DNA of 64,000 nt from Panopea generosa (Eukaryota > Mollusca > Bivalvia > Adapedonta > Hiatellidae), in NCBI GenBank assembly GCA_029582155.1, contig CM055897.1, positions 90,088,836 to 90,152,835 on the forward strand, written 5' to 3'. Position 1 is the stretch's first letter; the number at the start of each line of letters is the position of its first letter. Shown piece by piece: positions 38,875-50,204 of the stretch. Made by a program: the position numbers and the translations under genes. The notes beneath the pieces were generated by a model that saw only the letters and a program-made list of their open reading frames with translations, made no database searches and was not told the DNA's origin.

Positions 38875-38946
38875 CATAGGTCATCCGTGCGTGTGATGGA
38901 ACTCATGATATGTCGCGTGAGCGGCCAATACTTTATCCACTGCACA
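38875..38946 (-). mobile_element. residual SINE head beside the array
   Basis: The segment with gcgtgagcggccaatacttt, atccactgcacaacc and gatggaactcatgatatg aligns with the head of the composite SINE at 46510-46580 (gcgtaagcggccaacactct, ttccattaaactacc, gatcgagcccgcaatctc). It places the 30-bp array exactly where that SINE's body should be. The B box is degraded. Confidence 0.65.
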
Positions 38947-39569
38947 ACCATCTCTTTAAGTAGAACTAAAGTGGGATGCTATAATGTTAATATTTATGTG
39001 TTTACCTTGTTTGTTTATTATCATTTTGTAAACATAAGCCTACGAAATGTGTTTATTTATCAGTATGTAACTTTGAAGCACCTATTGTTGCTAGCAGTAA
39101 ATTAGACATTACAAAAATCGTTATTTATACAAATATCTGTATGGATGAACACGTATCGTAATTCCAATACAGTCATTACTGCTTGACAATTCATAAACGC
39201 TGATCAAATAGAAATAAAAAAAGTTCCCAAATGTCTATTGGTTTATCTATAAGTTTCAGCCATTAAAATTAAAAACTGAAACAACATAAGGGTCAACGAA
39301 GATACAAAAAAAAAGGGAAATTAGGAACTTACAAAATAACAATGGTGAAAAAACATTTTGGTGTCGTTGTTAGTACTTTCTACAATCGTTGTTTAATATT
39401 TACGTAATTATGTGTTTCTTATATTGCAGCCGTGGCATGCGAGTCTCATATTGCGACATTACAAATGGCTGTCATAAACTGTTATATCTTATTATAGTCC
39501 TTTGTATTTAAGATCATGAATAAATCGGTATAAATTGTAGCATTTACCAAAGATACCTTACTTGGTAAC
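38947..39569. other. non-coding, nothing recognised
   Basis: AT-rich. The 80-residue ORF at 38863-39105 starts in the SINE head and has no domain. Confidence 0.5.
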
Positions 39570-39935
39570 CAATAACCTTGAACGGGCTGATATTTTAATG
39601 AATTATGACATACTAGGCATGAATACCAGAATTCATCATTTATTTCCCTAGGCTATATTTCTCGTACATAAGTCAATATTAATGAGCTATATTTCAGCGT
39701 TTATTTATCTGAAGGCACCAAAATATTGAATACGACAGTTTAACTGAAAATGATATGAATACCAGATTCCATCGTATATTTCGTTGGAGGGTCTTTGAGT
39801 ATTGAGCTTTGATAATACCAGACTATGTCATCCTTGTCACCTTGTGTGATTGTTGCAATATATTGAGTAAAGCAATAGCCATGAGCATCGAGACCAGTTT
39901 CCGTCATATCCAAGTATGTATAAGGCAAACACATT
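39570..39935. repeat. strongly decayed repeat units
   Basis: Loose repetition of atgaataccagattccatcg, gtattgagc and gataataccaga at 50-60 base spacing, similar in wording to the decayed margins of the 55-bp array 3 kb away. Homology is plausible but unproven. Confidence 0.35.
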
Positions 39936-39964
39936 TTGAGCTTGTTTGATAAAGAGCATGAATA

Positions 39965-40245
39965 TTACATTGTCACATCTTTCTCTGAAGTATCAAACTT
40001 TAAACATGACGAAACTTTCCCTGAAGTATCAAACATGAAAAAACTTTTTCCTGAAGTATCAAACTTAAAACATGACGAAACTTTCCCTGAGGTATTGAAC
40101 ATGAAAAAAACTTTCCCTGAAGTATCAAACCTAAAACATGAAGAAACTTTCCCTGAAGTATCAAACAGAAAACATGACGAAAATTTCCCTGGAGGAACAA
40201 GCCTAACAAATAACGAAACTTTCTTCTCTGAAACATCAAACAGAT
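39965..40245. repeat. 36/33-bp minisatellite, array 1, about 8 copies
   Basis: The unit is 36 bp (catgacgaaactttccctga, agtatcaaac, ctaaaa), with 30-33 bp variants reading aacatgaaaaaactt. The plus-strand frame 39936-40412 reads HDETFPEVSNLK-type twelve-residue units and then leaves the array into an unrelated hydrophobic tail. I see no promoter or splice context for it. Confidence 0.9.
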
Positions 40246-40711
40246 GTGAGACAGTGCTGAAATTGAAGACGAATTTCATTTTGTATTACTATGTCCTATT
40301 TACTATGACCTTAGATGCAAATATATTCATAATCGTTATATCCGTAGACCAAATATGTTTAAGTGTATTAATCTTCTTCAATCAAAAAATAAATCGGAAA
40401 TTGTTAAATTAAACAAAGTTATATCCGAAGCATTTGTAAAACGATGTTCCATAATAAATAACTGATAAATGTGTTCATCATCAAAAAATTCATTTTAGAA
40501 AATTTAAGTATATTATACAATATCTAATGGAAAGGAGTATTGAAATGTCGATAGAAAGAGCGAATACATGTGGTGGGGCGCGAGCGTGCGTATGTGAAAA
40601 TGTGTGCATTCTATTAACTCAACTTGTTATGTGTTTATGTGTTTAATTATTTACATGTTATAACACATTGTAATTTGATGAGAAACAATGTATAATTTAA
40701 ATTATTACATT
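40246..40711. other. non-repetitive spacer between the two 36-bp arrays
   Basis: AT-rich unique sequence, with nothing recognised. Confidence 0.5.
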
Positions 40712-40750
40712 TTCTTCTTCTTCTTCTTCTTCTTCTTATTCTTCTTCATT
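40712..40750. repeat. (TTC)n microsatellite
   Basis: About twelve TTC triplets directly in front of the second 36-bp array. Confidence 0.9.
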
Positions 40751-40751
40751 A

Positions 40752-41097
40752 AACATTACGAAACTTTGCCTGAAATATCAAACCTAAAACATGACGAAAC
40801 TTTGCCTGAAGTATCAAGCCTAAAACATGACGAAACTTTCCCTGAAGTATCAAGCCTAAAACATGACGAAACTTTCCCTGAAGTATCGAACCTAAAACAT
40901 AAAGAAACTTTCCCTGAAGTATTAAACCTAACACATGACGATGCTTTCCCTGAAGTATTAAAATCTAAAACATGACAAAACTTTGCCTGAAGTATCAAAC
41001 CTAAAACATGACGAAACTTGCCCTGAAGTAGCAAACCTAAAACATGACGAAACTTGCCCTGAAGTAGCAAAGCTAAAACATGACGAAACAACAATTG
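40752..41097. repeat. 36-bp minisatellite, array 2, about 9-10 copies
   Basis: Same unit as array 1 (catgacgaaactttccctga, agtatcaaac, ctaaaa), with subtypes tttgcctgaa and cttgccctgaagtagc. The two arrays are in the same orientation and about 500 bases apart, so either the spacer is an insertion or both grew from dispersed copies. Confidence 0.93.
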
Positions 41098-41639
41098 CAA
41101 ATCCGATTGAAGCAAAAAAACATTAATTTCTATTCATCATGCCAAATGTGTCATCGTGAAATGTATTTGTTATTGCCTGGTGATTAAACAACCCTTTGCA
41201 GACATAAACTACGTTTTCCTAATGTCACTGTAATTAGAATTGACTCTGAAACTGTCAGCTTCTTAAATAAATCGGTGAATCAAATTTATAGTTGTGGGCG
41301 GCTGAATGATTCAAATTAATATTGTAATGTCTAAACAAATTTCCTTCCCTGAATGAAATAACATATATCAAATCACAAAAATCTTTCACTCAGAAATTGA
41401 AACTCATACAAACACAAACTCGCCCAAAGCTGGTTCTATAAAACTCAAATAAAACAAAACAACACAAACAATAACAACCGAAAAATAATAAAACAACAAA
41501 TCATCTTCATTGTTGTACTAGTTGTATGCTAGCCCGATTTATCATTTCACCAAATGTTAGTTTTCATCCTGTTACTAGGTGATAATGTGCATTTCGTTTA
41601 CTTTATATATAACCAGGTTTTATACGGTTTATATCATGT
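41098..41639. other. non-coding, nothing recognised
   Basis: AT-rich sequence with an A-rich patch near 41440-41500. Confidence 0.5.
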
Positions 41640-44030
41640 ATATATATATTTTATTTATTTTAAGCCAAATATGGGCCCATAAACATGTTTACATAATACA
41701 TCATAACATAATATCAATGGTGAGACGGTATAAAAAATATACACTTGGTAATAAACATATGGAATGTTCAGTTCGATATGCAAGTGTTTAAAATATTATG
41801 AGTGATAGTTATAGATTGACTTTTAAACTATAGAATATTTAAGTTGGTTTTATCTATTTTTCATTTAAATAAAATCAAATAAAACATACATGAAAGGAAC
41901 TAAAATTAGAAACGAGCATCTAGAGAAAACAACTGAATAATAAACTTGCATTTGTTGATATTTATGTAGATTGTATATATTTGATAAAATATCTAAATGG
42001 AATTAGTATTTATTCAAATACTTCCGTCGTGTTCGAAAAAATTTTATATGTACAGTGACAACTTCCTATTCTCAGGATCACATGTGCTTTTGATAAGTTT
42101 CGTAAATTTCAAGTAACTTGGATATTTCCAAATGTATCTTTTATATAAATTGTTCTTACATTCGATTACAAAATGATACTCATATTCTAATAAATTGCAT
42201 TATCTACATTTCCTATCGTGGACCGGTACGCTTAAGTGTTTGCGCTGTCGACCACACTCAACTTCTAATTTATGCGAAGGAAGTTTGAATTCTGTCATGG
42301 CAATACGGAATTTAAATATGTTAATATATTGAAGATAGAAATGCTTGAACTCGGAGCGTGCGACCGACCTATAAAATAGTGCTCTTGTTGAAATACATAA
42401 CTCTGTTTCCCAATCCCGAGTAAAAACATCTTTAATTCATTGTTTAAAAGTGAAAGAAATACATTAACATCTCGACACCTTGTGCTAACATCACATTATA
42501 GAATCCAAATCTAGATAAAACGTATTTAACGTCCGATGTCCAGTTAACCCTGTTCGCGTGCATTCCAGTCATGTTTTAACATACTAGTATAAACTTTTGT
42601 TTATTATCTTATTTAACTACAACAACACTGTTCCAACCAGTATTTGATAAATATGTAATATCTATTATTTAGAAATTAATACGACCCGTTTCTCCATATA
42701 TAAACGAATCCTGAGTTGATAAGTTTACCCCCAACACCCTTTTGGCAAACCTTAACTGTATTCTTTCAACGTCTGTCCCTTTGTTAAAACCAGCTAGCAT
42801 TTTCTAATGTTCGTTATAAGCTCCTCCGGATATAAAGAGAAAGCCTAAATATTTAAACTTGATGACAATTTTCAAAGTAATTTCTTTAAAATTAATTATT
42901 ATTGCATGGTAAGTTGCCTCCTATTCTTAACATCATATTTATTGTCATTTGCATATTTACGGTTGACCTCCACAAACCATAATAATTAACTAAAATATTT
43001 TTAAAAAATGCAAATCATTTTTCAACTTTGCAAAGATAATGATATCGTCTGCGTATTGTAGCATACACAATTTTAGCATTCCTATGTTACTATCGTCTTT
43101 TCCATTGTTAGTTAATTTCTCCTCTATATCATTCAAATATTAACTAACTAAAAAAGGTGAAAAACGCTCTCCTTGCCTCACCCCAACATACATGAAAAAT
43201 CTTCACTTAACGTATTCATATATTTTACTTTTGACTTAATGCACATATACATCGATTTAATCACATTTGAAATTTTACCTCTGAACAAATACAACAATTT
43301 ATACCACCACATAAAGTCTCTCACCACAAAATCAAAAGCTTGTTTTTTATAAAAATCCACAAAAGCACACTATAACTTTTATCTCTGTTTGAGACTATGT
43401 AAAATAACTCCATTAAGGATAAAAAACATTGTCTACTGTACTCATGTTTTTTCTTAACATGTACTAATCATTTGTGTATTATTGTATGCATGTTCATGGG
43501 CCATATTTGACTTAAATAAATCAATAAACTAAACTAAACTTCTGTTCCTGAGTATATACATGATATAGCTCCTAATTATTTAATCGATCATTGAGGATTT
43601 TAGAGAACAATTTTCCGAATGTACTAAGAAGTGTAATGCCTCTGTAATCACCAGGTTCATTGTTATTCCCACTTTCAATACAGGTACTTTGAAATTCACT
43701 CCACGATTCTTGGAAATATCTGCAAGACATACATGTGTTGAATAGTATATGAAAATATGGTGTTAACGCGGCTGAACCGGGTTTACAGAAACCATTTAGT
43801 TCTGGCTGGCGGAATAGTTATTTTTAATTGATCTACTAAAATTAATATTTCTGAGCGTGTTATTTCTGTTTTCAATTCGTCAAACATAACTTGAATTTCC
43901 CCATTTGAATACCTTTCACCAAAAGACATGACATCTTCGACTACTTGGTAAAAATGTCGTCACATGTGCATTAAATTTTGCAAAACAATCATGTCTTCAA
44001 CGGTATTTTTTTTCTTATTTTTGAATACAT
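41640..44030 (-). mobile_element. LINE A: decayed reverse transcriptase, C-terminal region and 3'UTR
   Basis: Minus-strand non-LTR retrotransposon with many stops and frame changes. Recognisable in order are a pre-RT segment EIQVMFDELKTEITRSEI (about 43890); RT words ESGNNNEPGDYRGITLLSTF (about 43680-43610) and KQAFDFVVRDF (about 43345); GVRQGERFSPF followed by the catalytic box LQYADDIIIFA (about 43160-43030); a C-terminal part with RIQLRFAKRVLGVNLSTQ (about 42740); and a Cys/His motif in a segment like EYEYHFVIEC (about 42180). The 3' end (aaacatgtttatgggcccat, atttggcttaaa, near 41640-41700) closes the element. The clade was not assigned; the YADD box and APE endonuclease relatives suggest an I/Nimb-like or related group. 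Confidence 0.8.
43447..43542 (+). mobile_element. nested antisense LINE 3' end
   Basis: A plus-strand copy of the same 3'UTR signature (catgttcatgggccatattt, gacttaaataaatcaataaa, ctaaactaaact tail) sits inside LINE A between its YHVYTQEQ segment and its MSTVDNVF segment. It is about 95 bases, a strongly 5'-truncated insertion of a related LINE into LINE A's RT region. Confidence 0.7.
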
Positions 44031-44044
44031 TTCGAAATGTTTAA

Positions 44045-45990
44045 GTACATTTTTTCATTCTTAGACGACATGATATTGGTAAATATATTGAGTGTAGGAC
44101 AACATAAAAGAGAAATATCATTGTTACATATATATTTTATCAAATATACTATTTTACAGCTAATACCAGATTGAAGTAATTTCACACAGAGGGCATCTCT
44201 AAAAACAGTATCAAAAGCGTTTTCATAATCAATGAATACACACCATAATTTAGAGTTAGCGGATAATACCTTTTGTATAACATAATGTAAAATAAATATT
44301 GTATCAGTAGTGACAGTTTATCACGAAAACCAAATTGTGTGTCATTAAAAACATGCTCGGTTGCACACCAATTATTATTTTGGTTTCTTAGGTTAGAGCA
44401 AATATCTTACCAATAGCATTTACTAATGTTGTCCCTCGATAGTTAGAAGGATTACCAAAATCTATCTTCTTTACGAATAGGGACAATTGCACCGTTTCAC
44501 CAAGCATCGGGGTAAATACCCGAGTCATAGATAATATTAAACACCGTACACAAATAAAGTCATTAAACCACGGCGTTTTCTTGGTTTAAGTATGCTGATT
44601 TGGTGAGTAAGATTGACCAAATCATTATAAAGAAATATTACACACTATGTCTGATATAGAATCAATACTCCTATTTATATCACATTTTTCGAGTTAAGTA
44701 TGTTTAAAAAACTCTCCAACTCTGCAGGGTTCCATACTATTTTATCGACATAACGTGGATTAGTATGTACATTTCTATTTTAACATATAGTTTAAAACAA
44801 TGTAATGGGACAATGATCAGAAAATTCTGTCACACCATATACATAAACATCAGATAACGATTTAGATTCAGTGATAACATTGCTTAAACATATCATTGAA
44901 AACATAACAGCACTTACCTCAAATCTATCAAACTTATTATAGAGTGACTGGCTTCCCTAGACATAATCCACAGCACTGTTTCCAAGGATACTAGGGTGTA
45001 CTTCCCAACACTACCATCCAATCCCACACGCCCATAAAGTATGCGTAGACCGATTTTCTTAAAAAGTCCAAAAGCAATGACCTATTTTGATTTGTAAATT
45101 TATATTGCGAAGCTTTTGCCATTGGCATGAGTCAAGGTAGCAGTGTTCCGGAAGTACTCCCATATGCGAGTCAACTTCGTCGTATTCATTTAACTATTAA
45201 GATCCACAAAAACACAGTGATCATTTGATAAGTTTGTTAGTCAAAACTCTGTCATTAACGTTTTGTTTTAACAAATACTTCACCGGAACTGCCTCGTGGT
45301 ATCACATAACATAAGCATAAATACAAATCCGTCTCAAAATAAAACAATCAACCTTTGATTTCAAACCATAAAATATCATCAATGTCACTGTTATACAATT
45401 CAACTTCACTCAATACTAATTGCTAATATAACAAGCAACGGCTCGCGAGTTACTGCCTGTCTTTTTCTATATTCTGCGTAGTGGGAATACCCGTCATCAT
45501 TTATATCAGTTAAATATTCGTGCATGTCTCCATTAATAAAATAAAACCATTGTGTGCAAATATACATCTCATTTCTTTATTGCAATTTATTAACATTTGT
45601 ATTACTAATCCTTGGATATTTTAAAGTGCAAAGCTTAAATTCGACCTCTCCCGTCTGTCCTATTGTTCGTGGCTGCTTTTTTTGCCCGGCGGCTGATTAT
45701 GAGCCTGCATGGTAGTCGTCTGCTCAGGTTTAGTGCGAATCTCGTCGTTATGATGCCTTGTGGATGTGGACGTATATTTAACGGTATCGCCTTTATCACT
45801 GGGCCTGTAACCGTTTAGACCTACCTGCGCCGGGATAAATTATCGATGGTTGCGGGGTGTGCGGCTGACTAGTAATCACACTATCTATGCCGTCCGAGAC
45901 CGTCGACTCGTGCGTGTCATTGAGATCGCTGGTGTGAGTTAGAGGCTGGTCGCGTTGCGATTAGATGTTTTTTCCACACGTGTTGATTAG
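44045..45990 (-). mobile_element. LINE B: ORF1 end, APE endonuclease and start of RT, decayed
   Basis: Minus strand, 5' to 3'. 45990-45650 is GC-richer and reads as a low-complexity N-terminal region (SQPHTPQPSIIYPGAGRSKR). 45640-44800 gives endonuclease-like words (DDILWFEIKG, GRVGLDGSVGKYT, and a frame with SDHCPIT). 44530-44440 reads GIYPDAW followed by NGAIVPIRK. 44340-44190 gives TQFGFRDKLS and LWCVFIDYENAFDTV, which is RT motif A. The sequence stops resembling a LINE near 44045, where LINE A begins, so it is 3'-truncated or was interrupted by A. Multiple stops and frame changes show it is inactive. Confidence 0.72.
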
Positions 45991-46191
45991 TGTTTGTTTA
46001 CGGACAGCGTCGCGACACTAACTTCCGCACATGTTCTTTCGTTTAAACTTTTTATTTATCAATGTAGCTGCCTAAGAGACACTACAGTTTATATCCGTCT
46101 GATTAACTTAAGAACTTTTGAACATGACACACCTGTCACAGTTTATGATTGTTTACCAATGACGAAATTCGTCTGCTACTACCTGGCCGTT

Positions 46192-46599
46192 TGCAATAGG
46201 TTTTAAGTTTATACTAATTTATTTTAGCTCGATTGCGATGAAAGCTCAGAGCTTATATGAATTGCTCTCGATTGAGCACAACCCATCTCCGCAAGTAATT
46301 GATACTTTCCCACTTGAATCAGCGGTGAGAGACGAAAGATAATGAGACGCAATGTCGTATATCAAACATCACAGAGATTGTGGCCGGTTGGGGATTCGAA
46401 CTCATGACCCCTGGATTGACAGTCAGACGCGCTAACGACTGAGCTAACCACTCTCGAGTCCGCTTCCTGGGTAGAACCAGTACTGAGTGTTGTTTCGTGA
46501 GAGGCTTCGGATCGATCTGGAGATCGAGCCCGCAATCTCTGGCGTAAGCGGCCAACACTCTTTCCATTAAACTACCGCCCCGCTTGTGCAATAGGTTTT
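46192..46599 (-). mobile_element. composite SINE with two tRNA-like heads, 13-bp target-site duplication
   Basis: A perfect 13-bp direct repeat tgcaataggtttt (46192-46204 and 46587-46599) flanks the element. On the minus strand it reads: first head (gcggtagtttaatggaaaga; B box ttgcgggctcgatctcc), a body with caacactcagtactggttct and acccaggaagcgg, a second complete tRNA-like head (gtggttagctcagtcgttag; B box catgagttcgaatcccc), a 120-base second body, then the tail ttcatataagctctgagctt and tcgcaatcgagctaaaataa. The simpler copy at 47850-48026 joins the first body directly to the tail, so about 197 bases (46262-46458) are extra. A 90-residue ORF over this region is not a gene. Confidence 0.88.
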
Positions 46600-47178
46600 G
46601 CCGAAAAAAAAAACAAATCTGACCCTTGACCCCGGGTTTAATTTGGCTGCTTTGTATCGATTCAAAAGTCGTTCCCTAATGGCGGTATCTCTTTTTGGTA
46701 GTCGCGGTCCTTACTATACTAAGTGCCGTGTAAATTCCCATCCTGTTCCAAAATAAATTTCACGTCTCGGTAATCACGGAAAGCTGCAATAACAGACCGT
46801 CTTCACCCACTTTGAACGGTCGGCAACAAAACCACCACAGTTAACGGGCGTATCAAACTCTCTGATTTCGCCAAATGGGCCTTTAAATCACCTACTATAA
46901 ATATAGCAGTTGTAACACATCAAATTATATACAGTGTACACATGAATGGGTTGAGTGGTTATATTATATAACTTGTGCCTATAATTGACCTCATGAAATC
47001 ATTTTTATGTATTTTATATATTTATCTCTTTTTTGTAAAGTAATTGAGTAAATAGCATGAAAAAGTAATGTAACAATATCTTACATCAATGTTCATAAAT
47101 AATATGTCTTCTAATATTATAAGCGTTGAACATATATTTTGCAACTTTTCTTGGACATGTATGCATCAAAATAGAGTT
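46600..47178. other. non-coding, nothing recognised
   Basis: No open frame or repeat of note. Confidence 0.5.
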
Positions 47179-47422
47179 ATTTAAAATCCCGCCCAGAGCC
47201 ATCTTGTGTTATTTAAAATTCCGCCCAGAGCCATCCATCTTGTGTTATTTAAAATCCCGCCCAGAGCCATCTTGTGTTACTTAAAATCCCGTCCATCTTG
47301 TGTTATTTAAAATCCCGCCCAGAGCCATCTTGTGTTATTTAAAATCCCGTCCATCTTGTGTTATTTAAAATCCCGCCCAGAGCCATCTTGTGTTATTTAA
47401 AATCCCGCCCAGAGCCATCTTG
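47179..47422. repeat. 32-bp minisatellite with short-form units, about 8 copies
   Basis: The unit contains gtgttatttaaaatcccgcc and cagagccatctt. Short forms skip gcccagagccat and read cccgtccatctt. One unit has an extra ccat. Confidence 0.92.
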
Positions 47423-47836
47423 GGTTTCTATATCGAAGCTGGGACTTTAAATGTGCTGTATAAATGTAAAATATTTCGTTTAGTTTTTTGTGTGTTTTTT
47501 TGCGAAATCTAATGAACGTACAAATTGCACCTAATTATTTACCGAGGACATGTTTTATGACGTAATCGTTAGCATTCACTAAATAAAAATGACATCAGTA
47601 ATTCTATTGATAGTTCCGAAACACGTGCCAATAATAATGCCAGTTTGCATTAATGGTTTCTATTTGATGAATGTTTAAACATGCATGTAGTAATTATAAA
47701 GAAACGAGTCTTTCCACTGTTAATGATGAAGAAAAACTGTCCATTACGCTAGTTTACGACAAGTTTAATTGTTTTCAAAGAGCACTGTCTAATTAGTTCG
47801 TAATACCGACAAATATAGCACGAGAATAACAAAGTT
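47423..47836. other. non-coding, nothing recognised
   Basis: Spacer between the 32-bp array and the SINE. Nothing noted. Confidence 0.5.
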
Positions 47837-47849
47837 CTATTAAGAGTAG

Positions 47850-48026
47850 GCGGTAGTCTAATGGATAGAGTGTTGGCTGAACACGCCAGAGGTTGCGGGT
47901 TCGATCCCCAGCTCGACCCGATGCCTCTCATAAAACAACACTCAGTACTGGTTCTACCCAGGAAGCGGTTCATATAAGCTTTGAGCTTTCATCGCAATCG
48001 AGCTAAAATAAATAAGTATAAACTAA
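47850..48026 (+). mobile_element. young tRNA-derived SINE with perfect 13-bp target-site duplication
   Basis: The direct repeat ctattaagagtag (47837-47849 and 48027-48039) brackets 177 bases. Inside are a tRNA-like head (A box gcggtagtctaatggatag; B box gttgcgggttcgatcccc), a body with acaacactcagtactggttc and tacccaggaagcgg, and a tail ttcatataagctttgagctt, tcgcaatcgagctaaaataa and ATA-rich end. It is the simplest complete copy of the family that gave rise to the composite SINE at 46.2 kb and the 30-bp array at 38.2 kb. Confidence 0.92.
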
Positions 48027-48039
48027 CTATTAAGAGTAG

Positions 48040-48429
48040 TCGATTCGTTTCTCAGCCCATATTTAGTTATGGTGTTCAGTATGCTTATATATTCGCACAT
48101 TCAAGACATAACAATAATATGTATCTTTTATAAAGATAACAATCATGTATCAAAATAAGATCGCAATACTTGGAATTAACGTTTTAAAATGTCTTTTAGC
48201 ATACACTTTGGATCACTATGCGGTTAATCCAGGTGTTTTATTCTCGAAGAGATGATGTTCTAATATTAAATCCTGTTCTTTGAGTAATCCTTTCCTCTCT
48301 GTAACAAATCTCCTTTGCTTATCTAAATCGTGTTCTAATTCTTACAATTTTTAAAAGTTACGTATTTTGGTTATCCTTTAATTAGTTCGGTAAATCAGGT
48401 AACTAACCTACCAACAAAGCTTAATTAGT
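48040..48429. other. non-coding, nothing recognised
   Basis: AT-rich spacer. Confidence 0.5.
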
Positions 48430-49545
48430 GACTTCCATAATACAACATCAGCAAACTTAGATATGTAGCAAAATAGTAAGTTAGCGAATTTTACAATACC
48501 ACATCAGCAAAATTAGATATGCAGCAAAACAGTAAGTTAGCGACTACCACATACAGCATCATCAAACTTAGATATGCAGCAAAATAGTAAGTTAGTGACT
48601 TCCACAATACAACATCATCAAACTTAGATATGCAGCAAAATAGTAAGTTAGTGACTTCCACAATACAACATCAGCAAACTTAGATATGCAGCAAAATAGT
48701 ACGTTAGTGACTTCCACAATACCACATCAGCAAACTTAGATATGCAGCAAAATAGTAAGTTAGTGAATTCCACAATACAACATCAGCAAACTTAGATATG
48801 CAGCAAAATAGTAAGTTAGCGACTACCACATACAACATCATCAAACTTAGATATGCAGCAAAATAGTAAGTTAGCGACTTCCACAATACCACATCAGCAA
48901 ACTTAGATATGCAGCAAAATAGTAAGTTAGCAACTACCACATACAACATCATCAAACTTAGATATGCAGCAAAATAGTAAGTTAGCAACTTCCACAATAC
49001 AACATCATCAAACTTAGATATGCAGCAAAATAGTAAGTTAGTGACTTCCACAATACAACATCATCAAACTTAGATATTCAGCAAAATAGTAAGTTAGTGA
49101 CTTCCCCAATACAACATCATCAAACATAGATATGCAGCAAAATAGTAAGTTAGTGACTTCCACAATACAACATCAGCAAACTTAGATATGCAGCAAAATA
49201 GTAAGCTAGTGACTTCCACAATACAACATCAGCAAACTTAGATACGCAGCAAAATAGTAAGTTAGTGACTTCCACAATACCACATCAGCAAACTAAGATA
49301 TGCAGCAAAATAGTAAGTTAGTGACTTCCACAATACCACCTCAGCAAACTTAGATATGCAGCAAAATAGTAAGTTAGTGACTTCCACAACGCCACATCAG
49401 CAAACTAAGATATGCAGCAAAATAGTAAGTTAGTGACTTCCACAATACCACCTCAGCAAACTTAGATATGCAGCAAAATAGTAAGTTAGTGACTTCCACA
49501 ATACCACATCAGCAAACTTAAATATGCAGCAAAATAGTAAGTTAA
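48430..49545. repeat. 56-bp minisatellite, about 20 copies
   Basis: The unit is 56 bp and contains gacttccacaataccacatc, agcaaacttagatatgcagc and aaaatagtaagttagt. Variants (aca/cca; agcaa/atcaa; accacatac instead of tccacaatac) show some alternation, for example the accacatac units near 48541, 48825 and 48935. The 115-residue minus frame (NLLFCCISKF-type units) is a by-product. Confidence 0.95.
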
Positions 49546-50204
49546 GTAAATGTTCATACTAGTTAGTATCGTACATTTCGACCACAGTTGAACATGTTTT
49601 TCTTAAATAATAAGAAACTTATTATTATAAATAATTGTTGCACACGTGTTGCATGAGGTATATGATAAATGATGTGTGTGAGTGACGGGAGGAGAAACCG
49701 CAGAGTCCGCGTCTTGCTTCATCATTTAAACACGTAGTTAATTTACATTGCCGACGAAAGCACCTGTCAGACTGGTTGGTGTAATTATGTTGGGGTACTT
49801 ATGTTGAAACAATGTAAACATGTAATCAGCACGTATTCTACAGAACATACGAAGTGAGGATTGATCCGTCTGTAACATTTATTCTAAAAAACAAAGCAAT
49901 TTACTTTAATGGTAAGTATATACAAATACACCACGTGTTAATCAATGTTACACGATACAACCGGAAGTAAGGATTGGCGGCTTTAAAATTTAACTTCACA
50001 CAAAACCGATTAATTGCATCGATCGGTACTAAGCGTTTAATGAACACGACTGTTCAAAAACAAATAATGTTAATATGTTTTAATTATGTTGACTACTTAC
50101 AGTTTAGTTATGTTTTATTCGGTTTTTAAATAACTAGAACTCTGTGCAACAGTAGCATTCAGTAGAAAGGCGAAATTTCAAAACAAGATTCGTCGAGAAC
50201 ACTA
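49546..50204. other. non-coding, nothing recognised
   Basis: No gene. A short GC-richer segment lies near 49685-49715. Confidence 0.5.

Noticed and set aside
38187-38896. Repeat proteins over the 30-bp array
   Set aside because: The array derives from a non-coding SINE body, and the frames are accidental.
47850-47920. A functional tRNA gene
   Set aside because: It has A and B boxes but no closed acceptor stem, and it is continuous with a SINE body and tail inside a 13-bp target duplication.
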